NCBI GenBank assembly: GCA_910587135.1
Contig: CAJULF010000004.1
Coordinates: 8,643-72,642, forward strand
From: an uncultured Oscillospiraceae bacterium
Lineage (GTDB): Bacteria > Bacillota > Clostridia > Oscillospirales > Ruminococcaceae
Direction: 5' to 3'
DNA: 64,000 bases
Shown here: positions 17,382 to 26,811 of the stretch, one piece after another
Layout: every line of letters starts with the position of its first letter
Numbering within the stretch: position 1 is the first letter of the stretch
Translations under genes and position numbers: made by a program
Notes under the pieces: model-generated
What the model saw: the letters and a program-made list of their open reading frames with translations, nothing else
Told to the model about the DNA's origin: nothing
The model's database searches: none

Positions 17382-17572
17382 ATTAAGTGTTTATTTTGGC
17401 TTCAGAACGGTGAGGTTTCGGAATATATAGCAAGTTTTTTTCCTGAAAGGAATTTGTATAATACATCTTGAGATCTTATCTTTGTGAGGCTGATACTGCG
17501 GTTATTGCCGCGGCATAACGGCATATCTGGCAATCGCGGGAATGCCCCCCGCTAAAGTAATCGGAGGTATTT

Positions 17573-18340
17573 ATGATACGTTATTTACAGCGGCTTAAGG
17601 CGAAAAAAGGCTTTACAATGATAGAACTGATAGTGGTTATTGCCATAATCGGAATATTGACCGCGGTAATTCTTGCGAACGTCGGCACGGAACGCGAAAA
17701 AATTCAGGCAGCCAATGCTGCAGCGCAGGATTTCTATTCCACCGTTCAATATTCTTTTACAAAATATATGAAGTATGAGGCGGATTTATCGCTGGAAATT
17801 GCTAATGAGAACAAAACAATTCTTCCCGCGAATCGGATTATCAATTATGTGCGTGAGCTGAACGGAAACTATCCCGTAAACAAAACGACCATTATCAGAA
17901 TGTTTGTTGAACAAAATCAGATCCAGTATGTTCAGGCGTTCAAGTCGGTTGAAAGTATGCTTTCGGACGCTTCCACAAGTTGTAAAACCAAATTCGACGA
18001 GTTGCTTATGAACGATTTTGAAACGCTTATGGTGTCGAATGTGGACGGATATTATTATGCGCTCGTTACTTTTTCCGGGGCGGGTACAAACCCTTCCCCT
18101 GCGCCTGTTAAAGTGCATTCCGCATACTATTCTCCGCAGTCTTTTATCGAGCTTACGGGTGATACAACCGCTTATCGCGTTAACAATCTGACTTTTGAGA
18201 ATAATAACAGGCTGTCCAACGGCAGTATCTGCGGTGTGTGCTCCAGTGCAAAGTATACTGTCAGCGGTATTTCAACTCCTTTGGGGAATGAGGGAACATT
18301 CTTTATGGGTGTCGACCCGGCGCTTGCTGCGGGCATTTGA
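17573..18340 (+). CDS. Type IV prepilin, second pilin of the 3' cluster
   Basis: The leader MIRYLQRLKAKKG is almost the same as that of the upstream major pilin and is followed by FTMIELIVVIAIIGILTAVI with Glu at +5. The 255-residue protein is a pilin-like subunit whose C-terminal domain is unrelated to the major pilin by eye. It contains Cys residues near CKTKFDE and SICGVC that could form disulfides. An inverted repeat around TGCGGTTATTGCCGC lies in its leader, and AATCGGAGG precedes the ATG. The gene ends at a hairpin that also borders a dispersed element. Confidence 0.85.
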   Translation: MIRYLQRLKAKKGFTMIELIVVIAIIGILTAVILANVGTEREKIQAANAAAQDFYSTVQYSFTKYMKYEADLSLEIANENKTILPANRIINYVRELNGNYPVNKTTIIRMFVEQNQIQYVQAFKSVESMLSDASTSCKTKFDELLMNDFETLMVSNVDGYYYALVTFSGAGTNPSPAPVKVHSAYYSPQSFIELTGDTTAYRVNNLTFENNNRLSNGSICGVCSSAKYTVSGISTPLGNEGTFFMGVDPALAAGI

Positions 18341-18364
18341 TGTTTGGGTATTTTGATAGCTGAA

Positions 18365-18387
18365 GTGCGCTCCTTAAAGGAGCGCAC
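18365..18387 (+). terminator. Terminator hairpin at the end of the pilus locus
   Basis: GTGCGCTCC and GGAGCGCAC pair around TTAAA. A partial second copy of the hairpin sequence (GAAGTGCGTTCTTTT) lies beyond the dispersed element at 18593-18608 and ends in a U-tract. Confidence 0.6.
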
Positions 18388-18581
18388 AGCTTGTAGAAAA
18401 AGCTTATAAGCCACGCAATGTCGGCGCATGAAATTTCAAAAAGTCGTGCGTTTGCGAACGCAAACGCGCGCGGTTTCCGCTATGCATGCGGAGTGCAGCA
18501 AAGCTGCACGGAGTATGCTTAGCGGAAATTTTGAAATTTTTTAAATAATCCAATTTAGGTCAACCTTTATATACATTCTGA
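18388..18581 (+). repeat. Dispersed palindromic element, copy B
   Basis: This is a forward copy, starting AGCTTGTAGAAAAAGCTTAT and ending GGTCAACCTTTATATAC. It has the conserved CGCAATGTCGGCGCATGAAA block, an apical hairpin around GCGTTTGCGAACGC, a second long hairpin closed by TTTCCGCTA/TAGCGGAAA, and the outer pairing GAAATTTC with TTTTGAAATTT. Confidence 0.88.
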
Positions 18582-18666
18582 CACTCGCGTGAGGAAGTGC
18601 GTTCTTTTGTAATGGCGCGGTGTTTGCCGCAATATGGACGGTCACAAAAAAAGTTATCGAAAAAGC

Positions 18667-18693
18667 TAAAGTTTTTGATATGTCTGACGATAT
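18667..18693 (+). promoter_or_regulatory. Sigma-28 (SigD/FliA)-type flagellar promoter
   Basis: TAAA (18667-18670), a 15-base spacer and GACGATAT (18686-18693) closely match the TAAA-N15-GCCGATAT consensus. It lies about 155 bases upstream of flgM, a gene usually under this sigma factor. A sigma-A -10 (TATAAT) overlaps it at 18691, so dual control is possible. The rest of the 18582-18849 gap has no gene. Confidence 0.75.
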
Positions 18694-18849
18694 AATATAT
18701 AGAGCTATTCTCAAATGAATAAGTATGCGATAAATGAGAATAAGATGCGGCGTTTACAGCAGAGCTGCATAACCCCCGTACATGAATTTCCCGCAAGCCG
18801 GCGGGTGAAGCGGTGCGGGAAAATCAAATTAAAATAAGGAGGCAATATT

Positions 18850-19122
18850 ATGGAGATCAAAAGAATCAACGGAGCGATAACGTCATATACCGCCCAGAAA
18901 GTCAGTGCTCCAACAAAGACCGATGCCTCTGTTTCCACCAGAAAGACAGACAGAACTGACAGAATCGAATTCGGCTTTGCCGACGCTCTGACGGCGGCAA
19001 GAAGCGGGATTTCTCAGGATATAAAGGCGGACGCCACGCCGCAGGAGCTGCTTGAAGCACAGCGCTTCGCGGAGGAGGGCGTCGACCCCGCGGAGCTTGC
19101 AGGCTATATCTTGATGGGGTGA
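18850..19122 (+). CDS. flgM: Anti-sigma-28 factor FlgM
   Basis: FlgM holds the flagellar sigma factor inactive until the hook is finished. The 90-residue product is short and hydrophilic, with a disordered, Thr/Ser-rich N-terminal half. The C-terminal half has the helices expected for sigma binding (KADATPQELLEAQRFAEEGVDPAELAGYIL). It is preceded by AAGGAGG and is the first gene of the late flagellar operon; flgN follows after nine bases. The family is divergent, so identification relies on length, composition and synteny. Confidence 0.82.
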   Translation: MEIKRINGAITSYTAQKVSAPTKTDASVSTRKTDRTDRIEFGFADALTAARSGISQDIKADATPQELLEAQRFAEEGVDPAELAGYILMG

Positions 19123-19131
19123 TGGAGTGCA

Positions 19132-19617
19132 ATGATGAACGAAAGAGTTACAAACGCGGTGACGAGATGCCTGGAGATAGATGTGGATTTTTACAGGGAG
19201 CTTCTGGTTTTTCTGATGAAAAAACACGCCAAAATCATGACGGACGATCTGGAGTGGCTCACGGAGTCGCTCAATAAGGAGCAGGCATATCTCATGAAAA
19301 GCAAGTCGCTTGAGGAAAAGAGAGAGGAGCTTTTCAGAGGGCTGGGGCTGCAGGGCAGAAAACTCACGGAGCTTGCCGAGGAGGCACCCGAGGGTTACAA
19401 GGCAAAGATGAATTTGCTTATAAATCAACTTACGGAGCTGCTTGAGAACATCAAGGAGATCAACGCTGAAACGAACGATATCGTAAAGAGAAAGTTGGAT
19501 AATCAGCGGGAGTTCGTTAAGCAGGCGGGGATACTCGAAAAACCCGAAACCTACGACAAAAGTGCCGCCAAGGTCTACGGCGGAGTGTCGTCGGCTCAGG
19601 TTATCAGGCAGATTTAG
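19132..19617 (+). CDS. flgN: Flagellar export chaperone FlgN
   Basis: FlgN escorts the hook-associated proteins FlgK and FlgL to the export gate. The 161-residue product is all-helical and rich in Glu/Lys/Leu. Its heptad-like pattern runs from about residue 35 to 140 (ILEKPETYDK near the C-terminus). It lies directly upstream of flgK and 11 bases separate them, which fits its clients. The start ATG 19132 is followed by a second ATG. Confidence 0.85.
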   Translation: MMNERVTNAVTRCLEIDVDFYRELLVFLMKKHAKIMTDDLEWLTESLNKEQAYLMKSKSLEEKREELFRGLGLQGRKLTELAEEAPEGYKAKMNLLINQLTELLENIKEINAETNDIVKRKLDNQREFVKQAGILEKPETYDKSAAKVYGGVSSAQVIRQI

Positions 19618-19628
19618 GAGGACGGAAA

Positions 19629-21197
19629 ATGCGACCTACGATGTTGGGATTTGAGGTTCAGAAGAGAACCTTGCAGATGGCAAACAAGTGCCAGGATATT
19701 GTCGGAAACAACGTTGCCAATATCAATACCCCCGGGTATACAAGGCAGCGCGTGGATTTGTACGCTATGTACGTTTCGGGAAACAGAGAGCTGCGCTGGA
19801 GCAGCTACTCCAACAGCCTTTCCCTTAACGGCTACGGCTCGAATGCCTACGGTGTTTCTCAGGTGAGAGATCCGTATATCGATAAGCGCTATCGTGAAAA
19901 TGTGGTTATCGAGGCGGAAACGGAAAAGATGACTCAGATACTTTCGGAGATTGAGGATATTCTGGATAATTTTGAGTCGGACGGATTGCAGTATCACACG
20001 CAGCAGTTCTTCAATGCGCTTCAGGATTACTCCGAGGAGAAGCCGGACAGCCGCGAGGTTGCTACTATCGCACGCAATGCCGCGACCAACCTTTGCCAGG
20101 CGCTCAACAGTTACTATAACGATATCAAGAAGGTTGAGGAAACCTATGTTCAGGAGCTTAAGGATACCGTGCAGTATGTCAACGGCATGCTTGAGCAGAT
20201 GAATTATCTCAACGAAAAGATAGCGCGCGAGAAGTTCCATTACCCCAATGACTATGGTCCCAATGAACTGTACGACGAGCTTAATATGTATATCGACGAG
20301 CTTGCCACCTACGGAAATATAAGCTTTAAGCTGAATTCCAACGGCACTTACAGCGTGGATATGGCGGGAGTAAGGATTCTCGACGGAGAGAAATTCAAGA
20401 CCAACAGCATTATAATGAGAGATTACGACGACTACGGAGCGGCAATTCTGCATTTCTCCAGCGGCGAGGATCTTATTCTGTCAAACGGTATTCTCAAAGG
20501 CTATCAGAACATGATAAACGGCAACGGTGTGTACGCGACGGGAAACCAGAACGGCTACTACGGCATAGCTTATTTCAAGAGCGCGCTGAATGCCTTTGCA
20601 AGCACCATTGCGGATACGTTTAACAAGGCTAACGGCTACGAAGAGCCCGGCTATGAGAACAGAGCAATGTTCATGGCTCAGCTGGATGGTATCGAAAATG
20701 ATTCCGTGGTTATCACGGCGGGTAATATCCATGTGTCCGATGCTTGGATGGCTGACCCTACGATGATAGGTCAGACACGCACCCTTGAGGACGGCACATG
20801 GAACTATCAGTACGGATACAGCGAGATAACGGATGATGACGGCAACGTTACTCTGCAGAATACCAATGTTCTGTATCTGCTTTCCCAGTTTGACAATACA
20901 AAGCTTTCTTTCGGAAACGCCAATGATTTCAAGGGTTCGGTTTATGAGTATATATCATTTGTCAGCAACCGATTGGGTCAGACTATCGCGTATGAACAAA
21001 GCCGCTATAATACCGCAGTCGTTACGGTAAATGAGTTGTTGGACGCGAGAGACGATGTTTCGGGTGTAACGCTGGACGAGGAAGGAATAAATATGCTGAA
21101 TTATCAGAAGTGGTTCAGCGCATCCTCCAGACTTACCACCGCAATAGATGATATGCTGGATAAGCTTATAAACGGCACCGGAAGAGTCGGACTGTAA
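19629..21197 (+). CDS. flgK: Flagellar hook-associated protein 1 (FlgK)
   Basis: FlgK is the first hook-filament junction protein. The N-terminal motif MLGFEVQKRTLQMANKCQDI, followed by VGNNVANINTPGYTRQR, is the conserved flagellar rod/hook signature. The C-terminus (INMLNYQKWFSASSRLTTAIDDML) matches the D0 helix. At 522 residues it is of normal size. It is preceded by GGAGGACGG and is followed after 15 bases by flgL. Confidence 0.95.
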   Translation: MRPTMLGFEVQKRTLQMANKCQDIVGNNVANINTPGYTRQRVDLYAMYVSGNRELRWSSYSNSLSLNGYGSNAYGVSQVRDPYIDKRYRENVVIEAETEKMTQILSEIEDILDNFESDGLQYHTQQFFNALQDYSEEKPDSREVATIARNAATNLCQALNSYYNDIKKVEETYVQELKDTVQYVNGMLEQMNYLNEKIAREKFHYPNDYGPNELYDELNMYIDELATYGNISFKLNSNGTYSVDMAGVRILDGEKFKTNSIIMRDYDDYGAAILHFSSGEDLILSNGILKGYQNMINGNGVYATGNQNGYYGIAYFKSALNAFASTIADTFNKANGYEEPGYENRAMFMAQLDGIENDSVVITAGNIHVSDAWMADPTMIGQTRTLEDGTWNYQYGYSEITDDDGNVTLQNTNVLYLLSQFDNTKLSFGNANDFKGSVYEYISFVSNRLGQTIAYEQSRYNTAVVTVNELLDARDDVSGVTLDEEGINMLNYQKWFSASSRLTTAIDDMLDKLINGTGRVGL

Positions 21198-21212
21198 GGG
21201 GGTTAAGACAGA

Positions 21213-22820
21213 ATGAGAATTACTAACCAGACAATTTTAAGAGGATATAACCGCAACATCAACCGCATAGCGGCGCAGAAAACAAGCTGCATGCAGAAAA
21301 TATGGTCGGGGCGCGATTTTAACCGTGCCAGTGAAGCTCCCCTTTCCGCCGCCAAGGCGCTGAACGTAAGAAGGCAGCTTTACAATACCGAGCAGTATAA
21401 GGAAAACCTTAAGACTGCCAATAAATTCTATACCGAGGCAGAGACTTCGCTGCTTCAGGTGTCTGAGGACCTTGCGATAGTGCGCGAGACTATCATAGCC
21501 GCGGTAAACACATATAAGGACAGGGGCGACCTGGCGATTTACGCGCAGCAGCTTGAAACAAAGGCAAAATCGCTTGTTTCGATTTTCAATACCGATTCCG
21601 CGGGGCGCGTAATATACGGTGGAAGCAACAACGATCAGATGCCGTTCAATATCTTGGAGGACAAGGACGGGAACGCGGTCACCGTTACATATAACGGAGT
21701 GCCGATAAACGCTTATAAAGATCCCAAGAAGTTCCCCTGCTCCGACGATGTATATGTTGATATCGGGCTTGGCATGGTTATCAACCAGGAAACGCAGAAG
21801 GTTGATCCTCAGTCGGTGCTGAAGATATCCTTTAACGGCGCGGAGGTTTCCGGCTGCGGTGCGGAAAGCGGCTTTGCGGATATTGACATTAATTCTCTTG
21901 CGCCGCAGAAGAATTACGCGCTGGATGTTTACGCGAATAATATCAAGAAGACTGTTTACATACGCACAAGCGCCGCGGCGGATAAGCAGGATCTGATGAA
22001 AGAGGTCAGCGACAAGATTAAGGAAGCTTATAAGTACGAGGACGTGCAACTGGATATTGATACTGAAACCGGCACTATAAGCGTTGACGGCGCTACGGTA
22101 TGTATAATGAACAATCCCAATGCCGACCCCGATAAGTATTCCCAAATCGATTTTACCAATGAGATAGGGTATACCGATAATTACAGAGTTGGGCTTATAG
22201 GGCTTGAAGCCAACAAGACATACTCTTTCGTTGTTGAGTGCGGCGATAAGAAAGAAACGATAACCTTTACCGCGGCAGAGTCGACGGATACAGACGGAAA
22301 GCCGAACGGCGAATACAATCTCAAGGATACGGTAACCGCAATAAATAAGGCTCTTGAAGACGCTTTCGGCGCGGGTGATTGCCCGCATATCGATTCGGAC
22401 GGCATTGTGACCAAGGAAAGCGAAAAGGTAATTGTAAGAGCGGCAGGCGGCGACGAAAATGTCAGCGTAGAGCGCGAAAAAACCTACTCCGAAAACTACA
22501 TTCAGCTTACTCTGGACGCGGCAAAGGCACTCAGAAACGGTGATATAGAGTATGCCAACGGTTGTATCGACAGAATAGTTAACGCGAGTGAGAGCCTTTT
22601 GATAAAGATAGCGGATATGGGATGCTCGGAGGATTTTATTGACTTCAACCTCGATCGCCTTGAGGTTCGCGACACTAACCTCAAGGAGCGCCAGGACGAT
22701 TTGGAGGCGGTCGATCCCGAGTATCAAATCACGCTGCTCAAGCAGTTTGAGGCGATTTACAATGCCTGCCTGCAAATGTCAGCAATGACTGTGGGAAACA
22801 GCATATTCAACTACATTTAA
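21213..22820 (+). CDS. flgL: Flagellar hook-associated protein 3 (FlgL), enlarged
   Basis: FlgL is the second junction protein, related to flagellin. The N-terminal MRITNQTILRGYNRNINRIA and the C-terminal LKQFEAIYNACLQMSAMT region are the coiled D0/D1 parts. At 535 residues it is much longer than typical FlgL of about 300. The excess is a central surface domain (about residues 170-430) with two related motifs on DxLAPQKNYALDVYAN and GLEANKTYSFVVEC, which look like a duplicated beta domain. There is a GGGGG-like ribosome binding site before the ATG. Confidence 0.93.
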   Translation: MRITNQTILRGYNRNINRIAAQKTSCMQKIWSGRDFNRASEAPLSAAKALNVRRQLYNTEQYKENLKTANKFYTEAETSLLQVSEDLAIVRETIIAAVNTYKDRGDLAIYAQQLETKAKSLVSIFNTDSAGRVIYGGSNNDQMPFNILEDKDGNAVTVTYNGVPINAYKDPKKFPCSDDVYVDIGLGMVINQETQKVDPQSVLKISFNGAEVSGCGAESGFADIDINSLAPQKNYALDVYANNIKKTVYIRTSAAADKQDLMKEVSDKIKEAYKYEDVQLDIDTETGTISVDGATVCIMNNPNADPDKYSQIDFTNEIGYTDNYRVGLIGLEANKTYSFVVECGDKKETITFTAAESTDTDGKPNGEYNLKDTVTAINKALEDAFGAGDCPHIDSDGIVTKESEKVIVRAAGGDENVSVEREKTYSENYIQLTLDAAKALRNGDIEYANGCIDRIVNASESLLIKIADMGCSEDFIDFNLDRLEVRDTNLKERQDDLEAVDPEYQITLLKQFEAIYNACLQMSAMTVGNSIFNYI

Positions 22821-23042
22821 ACAGCATAGGGCGGCTGAGCGCGAAAAAATCGCCGAATCCGCCCGCTGCGGATATATGCGGACAATGGATTTTGTCCGTA
22901 TTACGGGAGGATTTTGACAAGCCGGGAGAGGCGGCTAAGGATAAACTAAAGCAAATACCGACAGCGGCGTTGTGTGCATGATGCGGAAAACGAACGCTGC
23001 TGCCGTGAAATAGTTCAAAAATCAAAAAAGGAGGTGTTGGTT

Positions 23043-23663
23043 TTGAACCCTAATTTGCTGCAAATAACCACGATCCCCATAAAGATCGAGATAAAGGTGA
23101 CTAACGCAACTTATGAATACCCCGATGACAGGCAGCCAAAGGTGAATATTTCCACAAAAAACGGAGGTTATGTTATGGAAGCGGAACCTCTTAAGCTGAA
23201 AATTGACACCTATGAAGCGAGAAAGAGCCTTGGCTACGGGCATATGAACGACGCCGATATGCTTAAGCAAAAGGCGAACGAGGGCTGGTCGCTAGCTTTT
23301 CAGGGCACGGCGCGGGTCTCCTCGGAGGGTGATATGCTTGCAAGAGGTGCCAAAGCTTCGGAGATAGCCTTGCAGAATGCGCGCGCGGGGGCTACCGTTG
23401 AAACGATTATGGAGTTTTTGCCCAAGGAGGGCGCGGATATCACCTTTGAAGCGGGTACGCTCAATATCGAGTATCAGATGGGTTCGCAGGAAATCGACTG
23501 GGACGTTACGCCTCAGCTTCCGATGGAGTTTATCCCGGGCAGCGTAGAGCTTATAGTGAAGGATTTCCCCCGCGTGGAAATAGAGTATGTGGGAGATCCG
23601 ATTTATTTCCCCGTAAGCGCTAACCCGAGCTATGATCCGCCTGTTATTGATTTAAAGGCATAA
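23043..23663 (+). CDS. DUF6470 (YviE-like) flagellar-cluster protein
   Basis: The 206-residue soluble protein starts MNPNLLQITTIPIKIEI and lies between flgL and fliW, the position of yviE in Bacillus. Its role is unknown; it is conserved with flagellar genes. I use TTG at 23043 because AAAGGAGGTG ends eight bases before it; an upstream ATG at 22974 lies before this ribosome binding site. The 222-base gap upstream holds only a hairpin (GGACAA/TTGTCC near 22880). Confidence 0.82.
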   Translation: MNPNLLQITTIPIKIEIKVTNATYEYPDDRQPKVNISTKNGGYVMEAEPLKLKIDTYEARKSLGYGHMNDADMLKQKANEGWSLAFQGTARVSSEGDMLARGAKASEIALQNARAGATVETIMEFLPKEGADITFEAGTLNIEYQMGSQEIDWDVTPQLPMEFIPGSVELIVKDFPRVEIEYVGDPIYFPVSANPSYDPPVIDLKA

Positions 23664-23703
23664 TATCGCGGGAAAGGAGCCGCCGTTTTCGGCGCGTGAA
23701 TTT

Positions 23704-24135
23704 ATGAAGATTATTACCAGAGATTTCGGAGAGGTAGAGATTGATGAAAAAACCATCATCACCTTTCCGGAGGGGATTATAGGTTTTGAGCAGACAAAAC
23801 GGTATGCGCTGCTGAGCCCGGTGGGGGACGGAAAGTACCCTATGTGGCTTCAGTCGGTGGAGAGTGCCGAGCCGTGCTTTGTGGTTTATGACCCGACGTT
23901 GGTTTGTCCGGATTACCGTTTTGAGATATCCGACGAGGAGCAGGAGCTGCTGAACATGGACGAAAATACCCCTCACATTATGCTTGCGGTGGCAATAGTT
24001 CCCGACGATTACAGAAAAACGACAATCAATTTAAGATGTCCGATAGTTTTGAATTTAAGGGACAATGTCGCCGCGCAGGTAATTCTTACGGAACATTATG
24101 ACTTCAAATGCCCCGTATATTCCGAGGAGGGTTGA
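23704..24135 (+). CDS. fliW: Flagellar assembly factor FliW
   Basis: FliW is a 143-residue protein that binds flagellin and also sequesters CsrA, coupling flagellin translation to export. The conserved segments ITFPEGIIGFEQTKRYAL, LQSVESAEPCFVVYDP and IVPDDYRKTTINLRCPI are visible. csrA follows with only one intervening base, as in other Firmicutes. The flagellin gene, the target of the switch, is not in this window. Confidence 0.96.
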   Translation: MKIITRDFGEVEIDEKTIITFPEGIIGFEQTKRYALLSPVGDGKYPMWLQSVESAEPCFVVYDPTLVCPDYRFEISDEEQELLNMDENTPHIMLAVAIVPDDYRKTTINLRCPIVLNLRDNVAAQVILTEHYDFKCPVYSEEG

Positions 24136-24136
24136 T

Positions 24137-24370
24137 ATGCTGGTAGTTACCCGTAAACAGGACGAAAGCATTTTGATATCCGATGACATCGAAATAACGG
24201 TGCTTGAGATCACAAGAGATAAGGTGAAGATCGGAGTAAATGCTCCCAAAGAGATAAAAATCATCAGAAGCGAGCTCAAGGAAACGCAGACAACCAACGA
24301 GCAGTCGGCTCATGTTTCAAACATTGGAATCGACGCGCTTCTGAAATCACATAATCAGGAGGACAAGTAA
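24137..24370 (+). CDS. csrA: Carbon storage/translation regulator CsrA
   Basis: The 77-residue RNA-binding dimer starts MLVVTRKQDESILISDD and has the conserved VKIGVNAPKEIKIIR core. It represses translation of mRNAs with GGA in exposed loops, classically flagellin mRNA in Bacillus, and is antagonised by FliW. The ATG at 24137 follows GAGGAGGG. The stop codon touches the fliD ATG. The C-terminal tail of about 15 residues is slightly longer than average. Confidence 0.97.
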   Translation: MLVVTRKQDESILISDDIEITVLEITRDKVKIGVNAPKEIKIIRSELKETQTTNEQSAHVSNIGIDALLKSHNQEDK

Positions 24371-26785
24371 ATGGCTTCAAGCAGTCAGATCCGCTTCAGC
24401 GGCATGAATTCGGGTCTTGATACGGAAAGCATCATCAAGAGCATGATGGAATCCTATCAGACCAAAATCGATAATCAGCAGAAAAAGCTTACAACGCTTT
24501 CCTGGCAGCAGGAGGCGTACCGCGATGTTATAGACAAGCTGACTTCTTTCAAGAATAAGTACTTCAATATTCTTAACAAGAACAGCTATCTGATGAGCCC
24601 GACCAGGTTCAACCAGTTCAGCAGCACCATTACCAACACCAAAAGCGGCAAGGAAGCTATGGGTCTTAAGGTTACCACCACATCGTCTTCTCTCAGTGGG
24701 GACTATAAGGTAAGCGTCAATCAGCTTGCTACCGCGGCTAAGGCAGAGGGGTCAGTCCTCAAATCGGACGCTTTCTCGCTTGACCTTACAAAGGCAGCGG
24801 ACACCTCCGAGTACACGACCGAAACTGCCGACGACGGAACGGTAACAAGAAAGTATAACTTTGAACTGGACGTTCAGGTGGGCAGCGTTACCAAAACCGT
24901 TTCCTTTGAGGTATCCGCGGAGGAAACCGATGGCAAAATAGATATGGATAAATTCAGGGCGGACACGGTTGACGCTCTCAACAAGTCGCTTCAGGATGAT
25001 TTCGGATATTCCGGAAAGAGCGGCGCGGGTGTTCAGGGCGCGGTGGACGCTGACGGTAAGGAATGGTTTATCCAGAGCAAGCTGAACGCCGACGGAAAAA
25101 TCGAGTTTGACATCGGCGGAAATGCGATCGCCTCCATTACCGAAAAAACCGGCAACTTCGGTCTGGCGCAGCCGGCAAGCAAGGTGGCAATTGCGGCGCA
25201 GAGCGCTGTTACGGGTGTAAACACCATTGCCATTGAGGTTGACGGCATTACAAAGAGCGTGTCTTTCAACGGACTTGCTTCAACTTTCTTCGACAGTAAG
25301 GACGAAGCGGGCAACGAGTCTATTCTTGCCTTGTATAACAATCTTAAGCTTGAAGCTTACAGGAAAGAGAAGAATCTCACAAGCGCGGATAAGGTCTCGC
25401 AGGAGGAGCTGGATAAATTCGCCTATACCAGCACACAGGCCGCTAAGGACTACAACTCCAATCAGATAGTTCTTAAGGCGAACGCCGAATTCAAATCCGA
25501 GGGAATCACTTTCAATATTGACAAGTCCTACATGACCGCTACCAAGGACGGCAAGAATATAGATTTGGCGGTAACGGCTACATCCGGCGGTACGCTCAGC
25601 CTGACAAAGGGCAGGGCTTCCAATAAATACAACGGCTCTACCAAGCTCTCCGAAATGGGAATTACCGGCAATGGCGAGGAGGGCGAATTTACCTTCAAGA
25701 TCAACGGCAAGGAGATAAGCGTTGACAGAGACGGTACTATAAACGATCTTATTACTGCCGTGAAAAAGAGCGGAGCGGGAGTTACCCTGACATTCTCCAA
25801 TCTCTCGAATAAATTCGAGATAACCGCTAACGATCTTGGAAACGGCGGAACTATCAACATTGAGGGCAACGATATCACCAAGGCGCTCGGTCTTACAGAC
25901 GACAACGGGGATACCGTAGGCTTCACAGCAGGTCAGAACGCGATAATCAATATAAACGGTGAGGAGATCTATCACAACTCCAATGATTTTACCGTTGACG
26001 GAACTACATTCAGCTTTGACGAAACCGTTGCACTGGGCGAGGTGTATAACGTAGGCATAGAAAAGAGCTATGACGACGTAAAGCAGTCCATCAAGGATTT
26101 TGTCAATGATTACAATCAGCTTATCGACGACGTATACAAGCATATCGGAACTGCGCGTAAGAAGGACAGCAAGGACAATTACTATGAGCCTCTTACCGAT
26201 GAGGAAAAAGAGGCGATGACCACCGAGCAGATCGAAAAGTGGGAGGAAGCCGCAAAAGCGGGCGTAATCTATAATGATTCCACTATTTCCGGCGTTATGT
26301 CCCAGATACGCACAGCGCTTTACAACAGCGTAACGCTGGACGACGGAACGCGCTTCGGTTTGTTTAATATGGGAATCAAGACCTCGTCCGATTATGCGGC
26401 TCATGGCAAGCTTGAAATTGATGAGGACGCCTTTGATGCTGCCTTCGAGAAAAATCCCGAGGCAATTGAAAAGCTGTTCACCGACAGCGAAAACGGCATT
26501 ATGCAGAAGGTGAACACCGTTTTCGACAACGCTGTAAGAACAAACAGCCAAAACCCCGGCTCGCTTGTGCGCAAGGCCGGTCTCGCGACGGGTCTTACCG
26601 CCACCAAGAATACCATGTACAACGAGATGCAGTCCATTTCAAACCGCATCAAGCAATTACAGGAGAAGTATACCGCCAAAGAGGAATACTGGTGGAAGGT
26701 ATTCACAAATCTGGAATCCGCTATGTCCGATCTCAACTCTCAGAGCAACTACCTTGCAAGCTATCTGGGAACCGGATCTAACTGA
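24371..26785 (+). CDS. fliD: Flagellar filament cap protein FliD, enlarged
   Basis: FliD caps the filament and assists flagellin polymerisation. The N-terminus (SSQIRFSGMNSGLDTESIIKSMM) and the C-terminal coiled region (ENGIMQKVNTVFDNAV, then a final helix before SNYLASYLG) are characteristic. At 804 residues it is well above the usual 450-600, with extra domain material between about residues 110 and 560 that forms the exposed part of the cap. It starts immediately at the end of csrA and is followed by its chaperone fliS after 26 bases. Confidence 0.94.
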   Translation: MASSSQIRFSGMNSGLDTESIIKSMMESYQTKIDNQQKKLTTLSWQQEAYRDVIDKLTSFKNKYFNILNKNSYLMSPTRFNQFSSTITNTKSGKEAMGLKVTTTSSSLSGDYKVSVNQLATAAKAEGSVLKSDAFSLDLTKAADTSEYTTETADDGTVTRKYNFELDVQVGSVTKTVSFEVSAEETDGKIDMDKFRADTVDALNKSLQDDFGYSGKSGAGVQGAVDADGKEWFIQSKLNADGKIEFDIGGNAIASITEKTGNFGLAQPASKVAIAAQSAVTGVNTIAIEVDGITKSVSFNGLASTFFDSKDEAGNESILALYNNLKLEAYRKEKNLTSADKVSQEELDKFAYTSTQAAKDYNSNQIVLKANAEFKSEGITFNIDKSYMTATKDGKNIDLAVTATSGGTLSLTKGRASNKYNGSTKLSEMGITGNGEEGEFTFKINGKEISVDRDGTINDLITAVKKSGAGVTLTFSNLSNKFEITANDLGNGGTINIEGNDITKALGLTDDNGDTVGFTAGQNAIININGEEIYHNSNDFTVDGTTFSFDETVALGEVYNVGIEKSYDDVKQSIKDFVNDYNQLIDDVYKHIGTARKKDSKDNYYEPLTDEEKEAMTTEQIEKWEEAAKAGVIYNDSTISGVMSQIRTALYNSVTLDDGTRFGLFNMGIKTSSDYAAHGKLEIDEDAFDAAFEKNPEAIEKLFTDSENGIMQKVNTVFDNAVRTNSQNPGSLVRKAGLATGLTATKNTMYNEMQSISNRIKQLQEKYTAKEEYWWKVFTNLESAMSDLNSQSNYLASYLGTGSN

Positions 26786-26811
26786 TAATCGGAGGAAGGA
26801 GAGGGAGAGTT

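Noticed and set aside
21237..22775. Long minus-strand frame (512 codons) opposite flgL
   Set aside because: The plus strand encodes a clear FlgL; the opposite frame has no ribosome binding site and no recognisable domain.
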